NCBI GenBank assembly: GCA_025084515.1
Contig: JAJAGP010000238.1
Coordinates: 317,501-381,500 of the forward strand
Origin: Ancistrus triradiatus
Lineage: Eukaryota > Chordata > Actinopteri > Siluriformes > Loricariidae
Reading direction: 5' to 3'
Length of the DNA: 64,000 bases
A program made the position numbers and the translations under genes. Of this stretch, positions 24,046 to 34,951 are shown piece by piece (position 1 is the first letter of the stretch; each line of letters opens with the position of its first letter). A model generated the notes under the pieces. That model was not told where the DNA came from and did no database searches. It saw only the letters and a program-made list of their open reading frames with translations.

Positions 24046-24633
24046 TAATATATAGTCTAACATTGTTATCTCACCCTCCGTTATCTCACCAATCTCATCT
24101 CTCACCACCTGTGATGGCATAACGGATTTCCTTCCATGTACTTTACCTCGAAAAGCCACCAACCTCGCCTCTCACCCTCGCCAAGCTAAAAATGTGACAA
24201 ATGTCTTGCCAGTAATGAAATTGTACCCCACTAAGCAGCCTAGTTTCGGATCGTCGGTAGGCAGCACTTTAATCTTGCTTCAAACTTGCAATGTCAGATG
24301 ATGTACAGCCCCTGTCTGTTATCAGAGACGTTATATAAGGAAGAGACTGGTCACTGGTCAAACGTTGAATAGGACTGTAGTACGTAGTCATTAGAAAGAA
24401 CCAATCAGCATATTAGTAAACGTGTCAGAGAGGGAGGCGACCCCTTTATAGTGGCGGTATGTGTATGTGCAGTAGCCAGAATAATCTTTTTGAAAAAATT
24501 ATTTTTCTGGGTTATCTGAACCCAACACACAAGTAAGTTATATTATTTTTGTCAGATTATACCAGCGATTCCAAATAAGCTTTTTAAAAGGTAATTCATC
24601 TTTCAGTTTTGGGTATATATTGTCACTTCATGT

Positions 24634-25350
24634 CAAGTCAGATTTATTTCTATAGCGCTTTTTACGATGGAGCATAATTTTAGATTATCTGCTAATATCC
24701 AAATACCGTATTTATCGGGCTATAAAGCGCACCGGGTTACAAGGTGCGATATCAGTGATCGATTGCTAACGGATCTATTTTCATACATAAAGTGCACCGG
24801 GTTATAAGGCGCATTAAATGAAACTAAACTCTTCCGTCAGAAGCTCAGTTTGGTCTTTACCTGGCGCAGGGCGTCTTCTTGCTTCCTCCACTTCCGTATC
24901 ATTGATTCGTTAATGTTGAATTCTCTCACAGCTGCTCTATGTCCATGTTGTACTGCGTGACTGATAGCGTTGAGTTTGAAATCCGCTTCGAAAATGAATG
25001 AATGAATGCACGTACCCTAATGCTGAAGCACATACCGTATTACTCCGCTATGCTGCGCACTACGGTGGCCGTAAGCTTCGTAACTTTCCAAGGCCGTGCT
25101 AAAACATTTTGACAGATTTATGAGTGCCGTGTACCATCTACAATCGGTTCTAGGTCAGAAGGCTCAACACAGAATTAATTCATACATTAGACGCACCGCA
25201 TTTTAAGGCGCACTGTCGATTTTTGAGAAAATTAAAGGATTTTAAGTGCGCCTTATGGTCCGAAAAATACGGTATATTTGGGCCAATCCCAAATTGAGCA
25301 AGCCTAGGGTGACAGTGGCAAGGAAAAACTCCCTAAACATTATGAGGAGG
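24634..25350 (+). repeat. 'caagtcagatttatttctatag' repeat split by a MITE
   Basis: 24634-24703 holds the start (gtcaagtcagatttatttc, agcgctttttacgatgg). 25275-25350 holds the continuation (ccaatcccaaattgagcaag, gacagtggcaaggaaaaac). The copy at 58036-58334 has these joined. Confidence 0.8.
24706..25272 (-). mobile_element. pogo-like MITE, copy A
   Basis: Ends ccgtatttatcgggctataa and, inverted, ccgtatttttcggaccataa, flanked by TA (24704-24705, 25273-25274). 567 bp. On - the interior keeps a helix-turn-helix coding piece like that of copies B and C (24790-24990). Inserted inside the repeat at 24634-25350. Confidence 0.85.
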
Positions 25351-26289
25351 ATTCTTAAATTTGCATAAATGAATAGAAACTGTACATGTACATACATTTT
25401 TATGTACAAGGCAGATGTGATTGTACGGTAACCTTGTTAAGTCACCAAACTTGTCTCTCACCAAAAATAGCCATGAAACAGACGTGGGCAAGATAACAAG
25501 TTTGCACTGTTTTTGTGCCAACCTCAAACTAGACCTTCGTCAGAGGCACAGCCCAAGCTGACGTAGAACTAATCAGGGCAAATTACTGTCAGCTGCAGAA
25601 TAAGCTACTTGAGTGTTCAAATTCTTTGCCAGATTTGCTAGAACTTTGTAGAGGACTAGTCATTAGTGTAATGTATAGACTCTATTTGTGATGGTGTGTG
25701 AATGTGTAAGAAACATTCAAAAAAAGAAAAAAGTCTTTCAGTTGTATGTTTCTCTGGCACCAAAAGTCCAAAGTGGTTCCTGTTGCAAGAAAGTCCAGTA
25801 AAAGATAAAGCGCATTTTGAAAAGAAAAGAGTGAATGTGAACATTGAAGAAGAAGTAATGAAAATGTCAGAGCAGATCATATGTATGCAAAGATAAGTAA
25901 GGATAAATAGATTCAATGTGTGAATTTTAAATGTGATATTGACAGTGTGAAAATGACATCCATCGGGTATGTTGATAAAGTGAAATTATTGAACTGTGAG
26001 AGCAAAGTAAACATGAAAACAAACTAAAAACTGACTGGGTCACGATAGTAGAGAGGAAAGAGTTTAAATGAAATGAGCTGAATGAAAGAGAGATTTAGTT
26101 TGATAAATGGCCTGATTTGTGTTCAGAACGAGCTTATGAGAGAAAGTATATACATGTAAGGAAAGGAAATAACAGAGATGTATGACTTATTATGTACTAA
26201 AACATATATTGAGTTGAGTTTGGGCCTCTAGATAGATCTCAGCCTTAGTTGGTAACTGTGTAGTTTCACAAAAACCAGTAGACTGAAAT

Positions 26290-26412
26290 CCCTGCATTGG
26301 GTAGCACCCTGTCTAGGGTTAGTTCTGTCTTTCTGCCCTGTGCTACCGGTTAGCACCAGCTCCAAGTGACCCTCAAATGGATTAATCAGGTATGAAAATG
26401 AATGAATGAATA
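26290..26412 (+). repeat. 3' tail of a tRNA-derived repeat
   Basis: 'gggtagcaccctgtctagggt', 'ctgtgctaccggttagcacc' and a terminal run of aatg units match the tail of the copy at 50600-50868. The head is missing. Confidence 0.5.
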
Positions 26413-26839
26413 GACTGGTGGGTTTCTTGAGAAAGCTGAAGGCAATCCAGAATTGAACAGAAATGCCAGTGTACTACAGAATACCAGGCAGGGAGATTTA
26501 ATTACAATTTGGTCACTCCTTTTGTCCTTTTGTTCATTTAACTCCACTGCAGCTTTGTTTGGAATAGATTTGATGAATAACAAAGTCCTTTATCGGTTTA
26601 GGAGTCCTATCTGTGGAGTAATTAATTAGAGGGAATTAAGGGAATTAAGAGAATTTGCCTTTCTGGGATATTTTGCCTATTCTCAATTCTAATGATTCAT
26701 ACTAATTCCACAGTAAAATTGACGTGCTGAAGTTCACAATGCCAGTAGTCAGTATTAAGATAGTAGTCACATAAATAGTTGATCGCTGTTCCCATTCTGC
26801 AAAGTTTGTCCCTCTGCACCAGTTGCCTTCGACCTTCCA

Positions 26840-27090
26840 GACAGTAGCTTATTTTATAATAAAGTCTTGAAAACTCTCATGTAATTTAGTCAGTAATGGA
26901 TTGAAAGTTAAAAGTAAAAGCAACATTTACTGTGTTGATGAACTGCAGGTCGCTAGCATAGGTGCTAATGCTAACTGCAGGGTGTTCTGGAGCATTCAGT
27001 TCCTGTTTTGCTTTTGGTTGGCTCTTATAAACTAACCTTTTTAGGACCCATGGAGACTTATAAGAATACAATAAAGGATAGTTCCAGGTT
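26840..27090. repeat. fragment of the 'cagcagtacctcgg' DNA-element family
   Basis: Shares 'ctcatgtaatttagtcagtaatg', 'gcttttggttggctcttat' and nearby sequence with 31325-31480 in the element beginning at 30921. No ends present. Confidence 0.55.
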
Positions 27091-27370
27091 CATCTAACCC
27101 GTGGTGGTAACCCGTAGCTGTACTTGTGCTCGGACCTCTAATCTGCATTCCCTAACACAACAAAAGAGCAAAAACACGAACGCACGCACTGGAGGCGGGT
27201 GACGTTGCGACATCTGACAGGGCTAGAGCGTGCACTTAAATACTCTGGCCTGCAGGTGTCGCCAATCACGCAATCAGCACTAAATGACTGCTGGCGCATG
27301 CGTGATCGCACCAAGCATGCCCAGGTCGGAACGTGAGTCACAACACCAAACCTGTTACCTGCTAGTTGAT
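27091..27370 (-). repeat. LTR-like GC-richer block
   Basis: On - it contains 'ccagagtatttaag' (TATA-like) between 'ggcgacacctgcagg' and 'tgtcgcaacgtcacccgcc'. The same order of motifs occurs at 29830-30010. Typical LTR ends were not identified. Confidence 0.35.
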
Positions 27371-27902
27371 ACGAGATATGATATGATATGACATGACATC
27401 CCAACCGCTGCCTGTTTTAGGGGACAATATTGAGCATAAAATAAAGAAAGAAAGACTGAAGGTGAGAGAGTGTCCTCACCATGCTCATATGCATGCACAT
27501 AGGTTAAGGAGCTAAACATGCAGTGAGATCAAACTACAGATTAGGAAGTGTGAAATGGTAAGGAATACAGGAGTGTGCTGAAAAAATGTGAGAGAGTGCC
27601 AGAGGCTGAGATTGCAGGAGTGATGTATCTACATGTTTCTGAGTGCATGGCATGGATTGAAAGAAAGAAGGAGGACAGGAAAAGAGGTGTTGGTTCCTCC
27701 ATGCTATTAATTTTTCAGTTTGTATCTTTATAACTAGGGCTGTCACAATTATTACATAATCGTCTAGTCACAATTATTTAAGATAATCACAGTTAATAGA
27801 AATTATATAGGACTGCAGTCATTTTCCTCAGTTGGTGGATTTCTGTAACAAGCAGATTGTGAATTGGGTGTACTGGGTAAGTCTGAATAAAAGAAAGCAG
27901 TA

Positions 27903-28403
27903 CCGTATTTTTCGGGCCATAAAACGCACCGGGTTATAAGACGCATGAAATGAAACAAAACTCTTAAGTTCCGTCGGAAGCTCAGTTTGGTCTTTACCTG
28001 GCGCTGGGCGTCTTCTTGGTTCCTCCACTTCCGTATCATTGATTCGTTAATGTTGAATTCTCTCGCAGCTGCTCTATGTCCATGTTGACTGATAGCTTTG
28101 GGTTTGAAATCCGCTTCAAAAATGAATGAATGAATGAATGCACGTACCCTAATGCTGAAGCACATACCGTATTACTCCGCGATGCTGCGCACTACGGTTG
28201 CCGTAAGCTTCGTAACTTACCAAGGTCGTGCTAAAACGTTTTGACAGATTTATGAGCGCCGTGTACCATCTACAATCGGTTCTAGGTCAGAAAGCACAAC
28301 CAGAATTAATTCATACATTAGACGCATCGCATTTTAAGGCTCACTGTCGATTTTTGAGAAAGTTAAAGGATTTTAAGTGCGCCTTATGGTCCGAAAAATA
28401 CGG
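27903..28403 (-). mobile_element. pogo-like MITE, copy B
   Basis: Ends ccgtatttttcgggccataa and, inverted, ccgtatttttcggaccataa, flanked by TA (27901-27902, 28404-28405). 501 bp. The - strand open frame (27803-28165) keeps the helix-turn-helix piece HGHRAAAREFNINESMIRKW. Confidence 0.88.
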
Positions 28404-29247
28404 TAAATGCATTCATTGAGATGTAATGGTGTTAAACGAAAACAAAAAGGTTTGAACTTCTAACTTGGTGCTGTAACATGTTAGAGGGCAGCTATGTAGT
28501 TAATTCTATATTTTTGCCTTGTATGCTAGTAGAATGACTTTTTTGTTGATAATTTCACTTCTGTCATGCTTTGCATTTTTATTTTTGTTCATTTGTATGC
28601 GTTTTTGTGTGCACACGTGCATCATTTTGATAGCAATCAGTATTAGCTGCTAATCAAACATGGCTTGTAAGCAAGATGGCTGCTCAGTCACTGTAGGATT
28701 GCACTTCATGAGTTGCATTCAATGAACAGACAATTAAATCATTAATCATTATGTTATTAATTTTTTATATGACAGCTAATCGCCAGCTCAAGTTTCATGA
28801 TTGTGACAGTCAATTATGATTATGTTTAAAAAATGATTATGACAATTATTTCTGTTATGGTTTGCCCTTATAAAAAACCTGGAGAGCTGGTTTTTAACTG
28901 GAAATAACAAGGTTTTTTTTTAAGGACCCAATGGAAGTTATTTCCAGATGGAAGTAGGGAACCAAAAGTCTAAATGAATAAAAAGAAACCAAATAAACGA
29001 AAGCTGTGCCTAAACACACTCACAGCTGGGGTTTGAACCCTGAGTGTTGGTGTTTGGGGGCGAACGTGCAAACAGCAAGCCATGGGACCGCTGCTGTAAG
29101 CACACCCTCACAAAAGGACTAAGCCTAAGGGCAGACACAGGCACAGCGAATAGCGCCGCAACTAGGTGCAAAAGAGGGAAGTGAAAAGCCACTACTAGCG
29201 AGTTAATGCGCTGTGGCGGGTGAGACAGCAAAGGAAGAAAAAAAGTA

Positions 29248-29811
29248 CCGTATTTTTCGGACCATAAGGCGCACTTAAAATCCTTTAACTTTCTCAAAAA
29301 TCGACAGTGCGCCTTAAAATGCGGTGCGTCTAATGTATGAATTCATTCTGGTTGTGCTTTCTGACCTAGAACCGATTGTAGATGGTACACGGCGCTCATA
29401 AATCTGTCAGAATGTTTTAGCACGGCCTTGGTAAGTTACGAAGCTTACGGCAACCATATTGCGCAGCATCGCGGAGTAATACGGTATGTGCTTCAGCATT
29501 AGGGTGTGTGCATTCATTCATTCATTCATTTTTCAAACTCAACGCTATCGGTCACGCAGTACAACATGGACATAGAGCAGCTGTGAGAGAATTCAACATT
29601 AACGAATCAATGGTACGGAAGTGGAGGAAGCAAGAAGACGCCCTGCGCCAGGTAAAGACCAAACTGAGCTTCCGACGGAACTTAAGAGTTTTGTTTCATT
29701 TCATGCGCCTTATAACCCGGTGCGCGTTATGTATGAAAATATACCCGTTAGCAGCCGATCGTTGATATTGCACCTTATAACCCGGTGCACTTTATGGTCC
29801 GAAAAATACGG
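29248..29811 (+). mobile_element. pogo-like MITE, copy C
   Basis: Ends ccgtatttttcggaccataa and its inverse, flanked by TA (29246-29247, 29812-29813). 564 bp, in the opposite orientation to copies A and B. On + the frame 29508-29765 reads HGHRAAVREFNINESMVRKW followed by RKQEDALRQVKTKLSFR, which resembles the N-terminal psq/CENP-B-type helix-turn-helix of pogo and Tigger transposases. The catalytic domain is absent. Confidence 0.9.
29508..29765 (+). pseudogene. pogo-type transposase DNA-binding segment
   Basis: 85 codons are open. The core is KLNAIGHAVQHGHRAA, then REFNINESMVRKWRKQ. The spacing fits a helix-turn-helix ending in the VRKWR recognition helix, followed by a basic linker (KTKLSFRRN). 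No DDE domain follows. The start Met is embedded in an aatg microsatellite, so a real start is not evident. Confidence 0.6.
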
Positions 29812-30354
29812 TAAGCGCCCAACAGCTTGTCGGAACGAGGAAAAAGCAGACGCAACAATACACGTCCGGTGTGAAGGCCAAGACAGGTGAAGTGAATGCC
29901 AGGCCGGGCGAATGGTGCGACACCTGACCAGGCTCGGACATGCTCTTATATACCTGAGCCTGCAGGTGTTGCTAATGTGGCAGTCAGCGCCACTAGAGAC
30001 CTGCATTCAACAGGACGCCGTGAGCTTCAGGTTGTTTAGTGAGCCGACGCTACCCTCTAGGGTCAGAGGACGGGGTCAGCGCAACTCCTAATATTCGTCA
30101 ACTAAAATTTCATGATTATGACAGCCCCTAGTTACAACACTACAGCGAAACATGCAGAGGTGCAGCGTGGCCTTAATACAATTCACACCTGCTGCAAGCT
30201 GCAGTAGAATCTCATCCTTACTCTGTAATAAATAACCAGTTATATAACTGCCAATAAATTCCAATCCCAGATGATTACATGCTTCTGTTCTGTCTGTGTT
30301 TGTGTTTTTTGGCTAAAAATGGCGTTTTTTAATTTGGACTTGCCTTGGTTGTAG

Positions 30355-30409
30355 GAAAGGCAAAAGAAAATATGGCCAGACAAGTGCGGGGAATCACAAG
30401 AGGGACATG
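30355..30409 (+). CDS. lime1: lime1 second coding exon: basic juxtamembrane segment
   Basis: The acceptor is ttggttgtag and the donor is gtaagt. The 55-bp exon supplies the last base of the split Arg codon and 18 codons, KGKRKYGQTSAGNHKRDM (residues 39-56). It directly follows the CVGCQR membrane boundary and is strongly basic, as expected for the inner-leaflet flank of a palmitoylated adaptor. Phase 2 at the 5' side matches the previous exon and phase 0 at the 3' side matches the next. The exon is too short to stand alone. It is supported by the continuous frame and by its position 76 bp before the clearly recognisable next exon. Confidence 0.8.
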
Positions 30410-30485
30410 GTAAGTGTGCAGATTTATGATAACAGGCACACGCAAGCATAACACACATATATTAAAGTTTTTGCTATTGTTTTAG

Positions 30486-30573
30486 AGTGTGCTTCGTCAG
30501 TCCAAGCTGAACTCCATGAGTAAGTCAGACAGCCGCCTGCACGAGTTGCACCGACTACCCTGCAAAGCTAACG
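30486..30573 (+). CDS. lime1: lime1 third coding exon with the SKSDxRLHELHR signature
   Basis: The acceptor is attgttttag and the donor is gtgagt. The exon gives 29 codons plus one base (residues 57-85), starting SVLRQSKLNSM and containing SKSDSRLHELHR. From memory of the family, human LIME1 has SKSDTRLHELHR at the same distance after its membrane helix. This is the main evidence for LIME1 over the related adaptors PAG1, LAX1 or SIT1, which I do not recall having this block. The intron before it is only 76 bp (30410-30485). A second AG two bases inside the acceptor (30487) would shift the frame and is not favoured. Confidence 0.9.
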
Positions 30574-30920
30574 GTGAGTGCTGAGTGCGTCTGTGAGTGT
30601 AAAACACGAGAGAGAGACAGTTAGTCATCTAGAACCTTCAGTGCATGCATTTCAACTTGACACATTCATAGTACTTACATAATAACCTACTGTTGGTATG
30701 GTGGTACAGTATATAGCATGAGACATTAGAAATTTGACTATTTGTGTTACTGTTCTACCTAGATTGCTATAAATATTGATGTATTTCATCAGACTAAAAA
30801 CAAAGGTAACTGGTTGAATGTACTCAGTTACTGCACCATTACTTTACCATTTTCCTTACCATTTACCATTACTTTACCAGTTACTGTACCATTTTCAAGT
30901 ATTTCTGCTTTACTGGAGTA

Positions 30921-31800
30921 CAGCAGTACCTCGGTTCTTGTCATTAATTTGTTCCAGAAGGTTTGTCAAGAACTGAAAATGACTAGTACCGAGCAAATTC
31001 TTCCCATAAGGAATAATGTCAATTGAATTCATCCGTTCCATACCCCCAGAAAAAGCACACTGTATAAGGCATCATATGCATTAATGGAGTTGTATTGTAC
31101 AGCTGCTCCCTGATTTACCATGGGGATATGCTCCAACAAATCCATCATAAGCTAATTGTAACAAGAACTGAGGAGTTTAACAAGTGTTTGGTATATCATA
31201 GCTGAGACGGGGCTGAAGTTGGTTTCTTTTTCGTGTTTTATGGTCCACCTTAAATGACTGCAGTTACATTATGGTGCCCGTAGATGGAGATTCAACCTCA
31301 AGATAAGTAACGTTTGAAAAACTATTGAAAAATCTCATGTAATTTAGTGAGTAATGAATTGAAAGTGAAAAGTAAAAGCAAAACACTTACTCAGGGCGCC
31401 AGCATAGCTGCTAACTGTAGCCTGTGTACTGGAGCATTCAATTCTTGTTTTGCTTTTGGCTGGCTCTTGTAAACTAATAGTTATAAACATAACCAGACAC
31501 TTATTTGCACTAACAATACAGTACTGTAGATGTAAAAATAAAGAAAAACACGATATCTAGTACTGCGCAACCAACGAGGACCGAGCCAGATGTTTTGTAA
31601 TTTGTAATTACAAAACAATTTGTAATTTCCTCACTTAACACATCATCCTTCCCAGATGAAGTGGGAGTCGGGGATTTAGTGATTTTCAGTCTGCAATTTT
31701 CAGCAAATTCCCTGGTTTCTCTAACTATCGCTGACTGCATTTGGGGCTTTGAAAGAAAAACTAAAAGACGAATTTGGTCTCAATTTGGTTTTTGAGATTC
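30921..31800. mobile_element. DNA element of the 'cagcagtacctcgg' family
   Basis: Starts cagcagtacctcggttcttg after TA (30919-30920). It shares 'cccataaggaataatgt', 'gtataaggcatcatatgc' and 'gaactgaggagtttaac' with the copy at 62207-62700. The end style resembles pogo/Tigger elements. A 76-codon - frame at 31510-31740 has no recognised motif. The right end is uncertain. Confidence 0.5.
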
Positions 31801-32081
31801 AAACGGCTTGCATTTGCTTAAAACAGTAAGCTTCCTCAAATTTCACTTTACAACAAAGCAGTATTGTTACATCACAAAAAAGGCAATACATTTAATTATG
31901 ATGTGCTCTACAATATTTATATATTACATTTAGAAAAAGTAAGGGTGTACTCACACTAGGCAATCTGTACCATGTCTTAGGCTTATAATAATAATAATAA
32001 CAATAATAATTATAATAATTATAATACAACTAATAATAATCATTTTATTTATAAGCACCTTTCATGACACTCAAGGACACT

Positions 32082-32799
32082 TTACAAATCAAAGAAGAGT
32101 AACATAAAACATAATAGTTGAAGAAGAATTGACAAGTGACATAAAGTAACAAGACATAACACAAAGTAACAAGACATAATGTAATAAAATAGCACAACAA
32201 TTAATAAAACAACGCAATGTTTAAAACTACAAATCTGGAAAAGCAATTTAAAAAATATAAGTCTACAAGTCTCTCTTAAAAGGAGATAAAGACGAGCACA
32301 TGCGGAGGTACAGGGGAATAGAGTTCCATAACTTATACCTACAACACTATAAGCTCTTTCACCATACATAGGTGATTTGATGGAGGGAACAGAGAGCAAA
32401 TGAGCATCGGCAGACCAGAGCGGACATGTTGGGCAGTATCTTGATAGCAAAGCAGACAGGTAATTGGGTGCTGACCCATGTAGAGATTCAAAAACTGGGA
32501 GTAAAATTTGGATTGTATATGCTTGTATATGCATATTTAGTTATGTTGTTAATGTGAAACTCCAGAGAGAGTGTAGAGTCCAAAATACTGATGAGGTTAC
32601 GGACCTGAGCCACAGAGCACGTGATAAAACCTGGAATAGATATTGAAGGTTGACCAGTTTCTTTTAAGGTGGCAGGGGATGCAATGAGAATGGTTTCAGA
32701 TTTATTATTATTTAATTTAAGAAAATTTTCAGTCATCCACTTTTTAATATCAGCCAGATAGTTAATCAACGAGTTGAGAGGCAATGTTTCAGAGGCCAT
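32082..32799 (-). pseudogene. LINE ORF2 C-terminal fragments
   Basis: Two overlapping frames (32488-32799 and 32082-32534) cover KKWMTENFLKLNNNKSETIL and then FESLHGSAPNYLSALLSRY and SVPSIKSPMYGERAYSV, which match the thumb and C-terminal blocks of L2-type ORF2. A frameshift joins them. Confidence 0.8.
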
Positions 32800-32811
32800 G
32801 GTGCAGATGTA

Positions 32812-34228
32812 CAGTGGTGCTTAAAAGCTTGTGAACCCTTTAGAATTTTCTATATTTCTGCATAAACATGACCAAAAACATCATCAGATTTTCATACAAG
32901 TCCTAAAAGTACATAAAGGGAACCCACTTAAACAAGTGAGACAAAAATATTATACTTCATCATTTATTTATTGGGGAAAATGATCCAATATTAGATATTA
33001 GTGAGTGGCAAAAGTTTGTGAACCTTTGCTTTCAGTATCTGGTGCAGCAATAACTGCAACTAAACGTTTCCTGTAACTGTTGATCAGTCCTGCACACCGG
33101 CTTGGAGGAATTTTAGCCCATTCCTCCATACAGAACAGCTTCAGCTCTGGGATGTTGGGTGGGGTTTCCTCACATTAACTGCTCTCTTCAGGTCCTTCCA
33201 CAACATTTCGGTTGGATTAAGGTCAGGACTTTGACTTGGCCCATTCCAAAACATTAACTTTATTCTTCTTTAACCATTCTTTGGTAGACAGCTTGTTGTG
33301 CTTAGGGTCGTTGTCTTGCTGCATGACTCACCTTCTCTTGAGGTTCAGTTCATGGACAGATGTCCTGACATTTTCCCTTTAGAATTCTCTGATAGAATTC
33401 AGAATTCATTGTTCCATCAATGATGGCAAGCCGTCCTGACCCAGATGCAGCAAAACAGGCCCAAACCATGATACTACCACCACCATGTTTCACAGATGGG
33501 ATAAGGTTCTTATGCTGGAATGCAGTGTTTTTCCTTTCTCCAAACATAATGCTTTTCTTTTAAACCAGAAAGTTCTATTTTTGGTCTCATCCATCCACAA
33601 AAACATTCTTCCAATAACCTTCTGACTTGTCCACATGATCTTTAGCAAACTGCAGACGAGCAGCAATGTTCTTTTTGGAGAGCAGTGGCTTTCTCCTTGT
33701 AACCCTGCCATGCACACCATTGTTGTTCAGTGTTCTTCTGATGGTGGACTCATGAACATTAACATTAGACAATGTGAGAGAGGACTTCAGTTGCTTAGAA
33801 GTTACCCTGGGGTCCTTTGTGACCTCACCAACTATTACACGCCTTGCTCTTGGAGTGATCTTTGTTGGTCGACCACTTTGATAGATCCCTGTTCGTTAAA
33901 TAAAACAGGATGCCCACTCACACCTGATTGTCATCCCATTGATTGAAAACACCTGACTCTAATTTCACCTTCAAATTACCTGCTAATCCTAGAGGTTCAC
34001 ATACTTTTTCCACTCACTAATATATATTATTGGATCATTTTCCTCAATAAATAAATGATATTTGATATATATAATAAATTATATATATAATATGTTTGTC
34101 TCATTTGTTTAACTGGGTTCTCTTTATCTACTTTTAGGTCTTGTGTGAAAATCTGATGATGTTTTAGGTCATATTTATGCAGAAATATAGAAAATTCTAA
34201 AGGGTTCGTAAACCTTTAAGCACCACTG
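32812..34228 (-). mobile_element. Tc1-like transposon (cagtggtgcttaaa family), both ends present
   Basis: Starts cagtggtgcttaaaagc after TA (32810-32811) and ends taagcaccactg before TA (34229-34230). 1417 bp. Transposase lies on -, split over frames 33350-33772. It sits inside the LINE at 32040-35650. Closely related copies are at 51970-53503 and 49978-50456. Confidence 0.93.
33350..33772 (-). pseudogene. Tc1 transposase, frameshifted
   Basis: Pieces in three frames: NGVHGRVTRRKPLLSKKN, then WMDETKNRTFWF (around the first catalytic Asp), then NLIPSVKHGGGSIMVWACFA. The second Asp/Glu part after ILK is lost to frameshift and deletion. Inactive. Confidence 0.88.
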
Positions 34229-34344
34229 TAGATTTGGGTATCATGCACATACAACTGGAACTGCAAACTATAATATCACCAAGTGGAAGCACATAAATAC
34301 TGAAAAGCAGAAGAACAAAAAGTAGGGCCAAAGTAGTTTTGGGG

Positions 34345-34950
34345 GTGGGGGAGTTATTATTATTATTTTTAAATGTTATTTTTATACGATTGTGTACTGT
34401 GGAGGGAGGAAGACAGAGTTGCGTTTTCATGCGCAGGTTTGTGCTGGATGAAGCCCCGCCCACCCCCAATCACAGACATCTGCTGGCGTGTTGCCAAGTT
34501 AGGGATTTTGTTGCCAGATTTAGCAACTTTTCAGACCCCTCTGTGAGTTATTTTCAAAAAATCAAGTAGCAGCAAATCTAGCAACTTTTTGTACAAACCG
34601 TAGCTACTTTCCACAGAAAAGAATCACCAAAACTGCCTCTTAAGCGAGAGGCACAGCACTCTCTGCACGTCTCCTCTACTCTGGGAAAGCAGCATATACA
34701 TAGCAGATACCAGCTGAAATGAGTATAGCACATAGTTTAACTCCATTTTGTGATTTTGTGAATCGCAATGCATTAATCAATATGTATGTACTGCTGTTCT
34801 TTTGAAACCTACACTTAGTTTGTTTGGTTAGTTTGTACAGAGAGTAAGAGAGAAGCAACAAGATTCACAGGACTGATATAATCGGAAACTAGGCAGCATG
34901 TAAATATATCGTGATGACGTCAAAAATATGCAAATTAGCGCATTACTTAA
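34345..34950. repeat. fish interspersed repeat inserted in the LINE
   Basis: Contains 'gccccgcccacccccaatcac', 'gctggcgtgttgccaag', 'tgccagatttagcaac' and 'agcaaatctagcaac', a set I recognise from other fish genomes as a dispersed noncoding repeat. It separates two parts of LINE ORF2. Confidence 0.55.
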
Positions 34951-34951
34951 T

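Larger units (their letters stand above)
24046..25445. mobile_element. repeat family copy 1 ('aacattgttatctcacc' type) carrying nested repeats
   Basis: 24050-24625 matches 36297-36875 over about 575 bp ('ggatttccttccatgtac', 'gtaatgaaattgtacccc', 'tcagattataccagcg'). The tail 'aaatttgcataaatgaatag' at 25357-25376 matches 37056-37075. The ends resemble pogo/Tigger termini (cctcgttatctcgcc type). The middle is interrupted at 24634-25350 by the 'caagtcagattt' repeat, itself split by a MITE. Confidence 0.6.
28980..30060 (-). repeat. LTR-like GC-richer block split by MITE copy C
   Basis: On - it has 'ggtatataagagc' (TATA-like) after 'acacctgcaggctcagg' and then 'caggtgtcgcaccattcg'. The same motif order is seen at 27091-27370. 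Sequence resumes past MITE C with 'tgtctcacccgccacagcgc'. Retrotransposon LTR is the best guess; ends are not clear. Confidence 0.35.
27735..30130. mobile_element. hAT-like composite with nested MITEs
   Basis: The left end is tagggctgtcacaatta and the right end reversed is taggggctgtcataatc. The flanking octamers tttataac and gttacaac agree at 6 of 8 positions, as an aged hAT target duplication would. The ~2.4-kb span contains MITE copies B and C and an LTR-like block. A second end-like sequence near 28790-28810 leaves open that two elements are involved. Confidence 0.5.

Noticed and set aside
30355..30409. PAG1, LAX1 or SIT1 instead of LIME1
   Set aside because: All share the membrane helix plus CxxC plan, but the SKSDxRLHELHR and RPASMDLL blocks are those of LIME1 as I know it.
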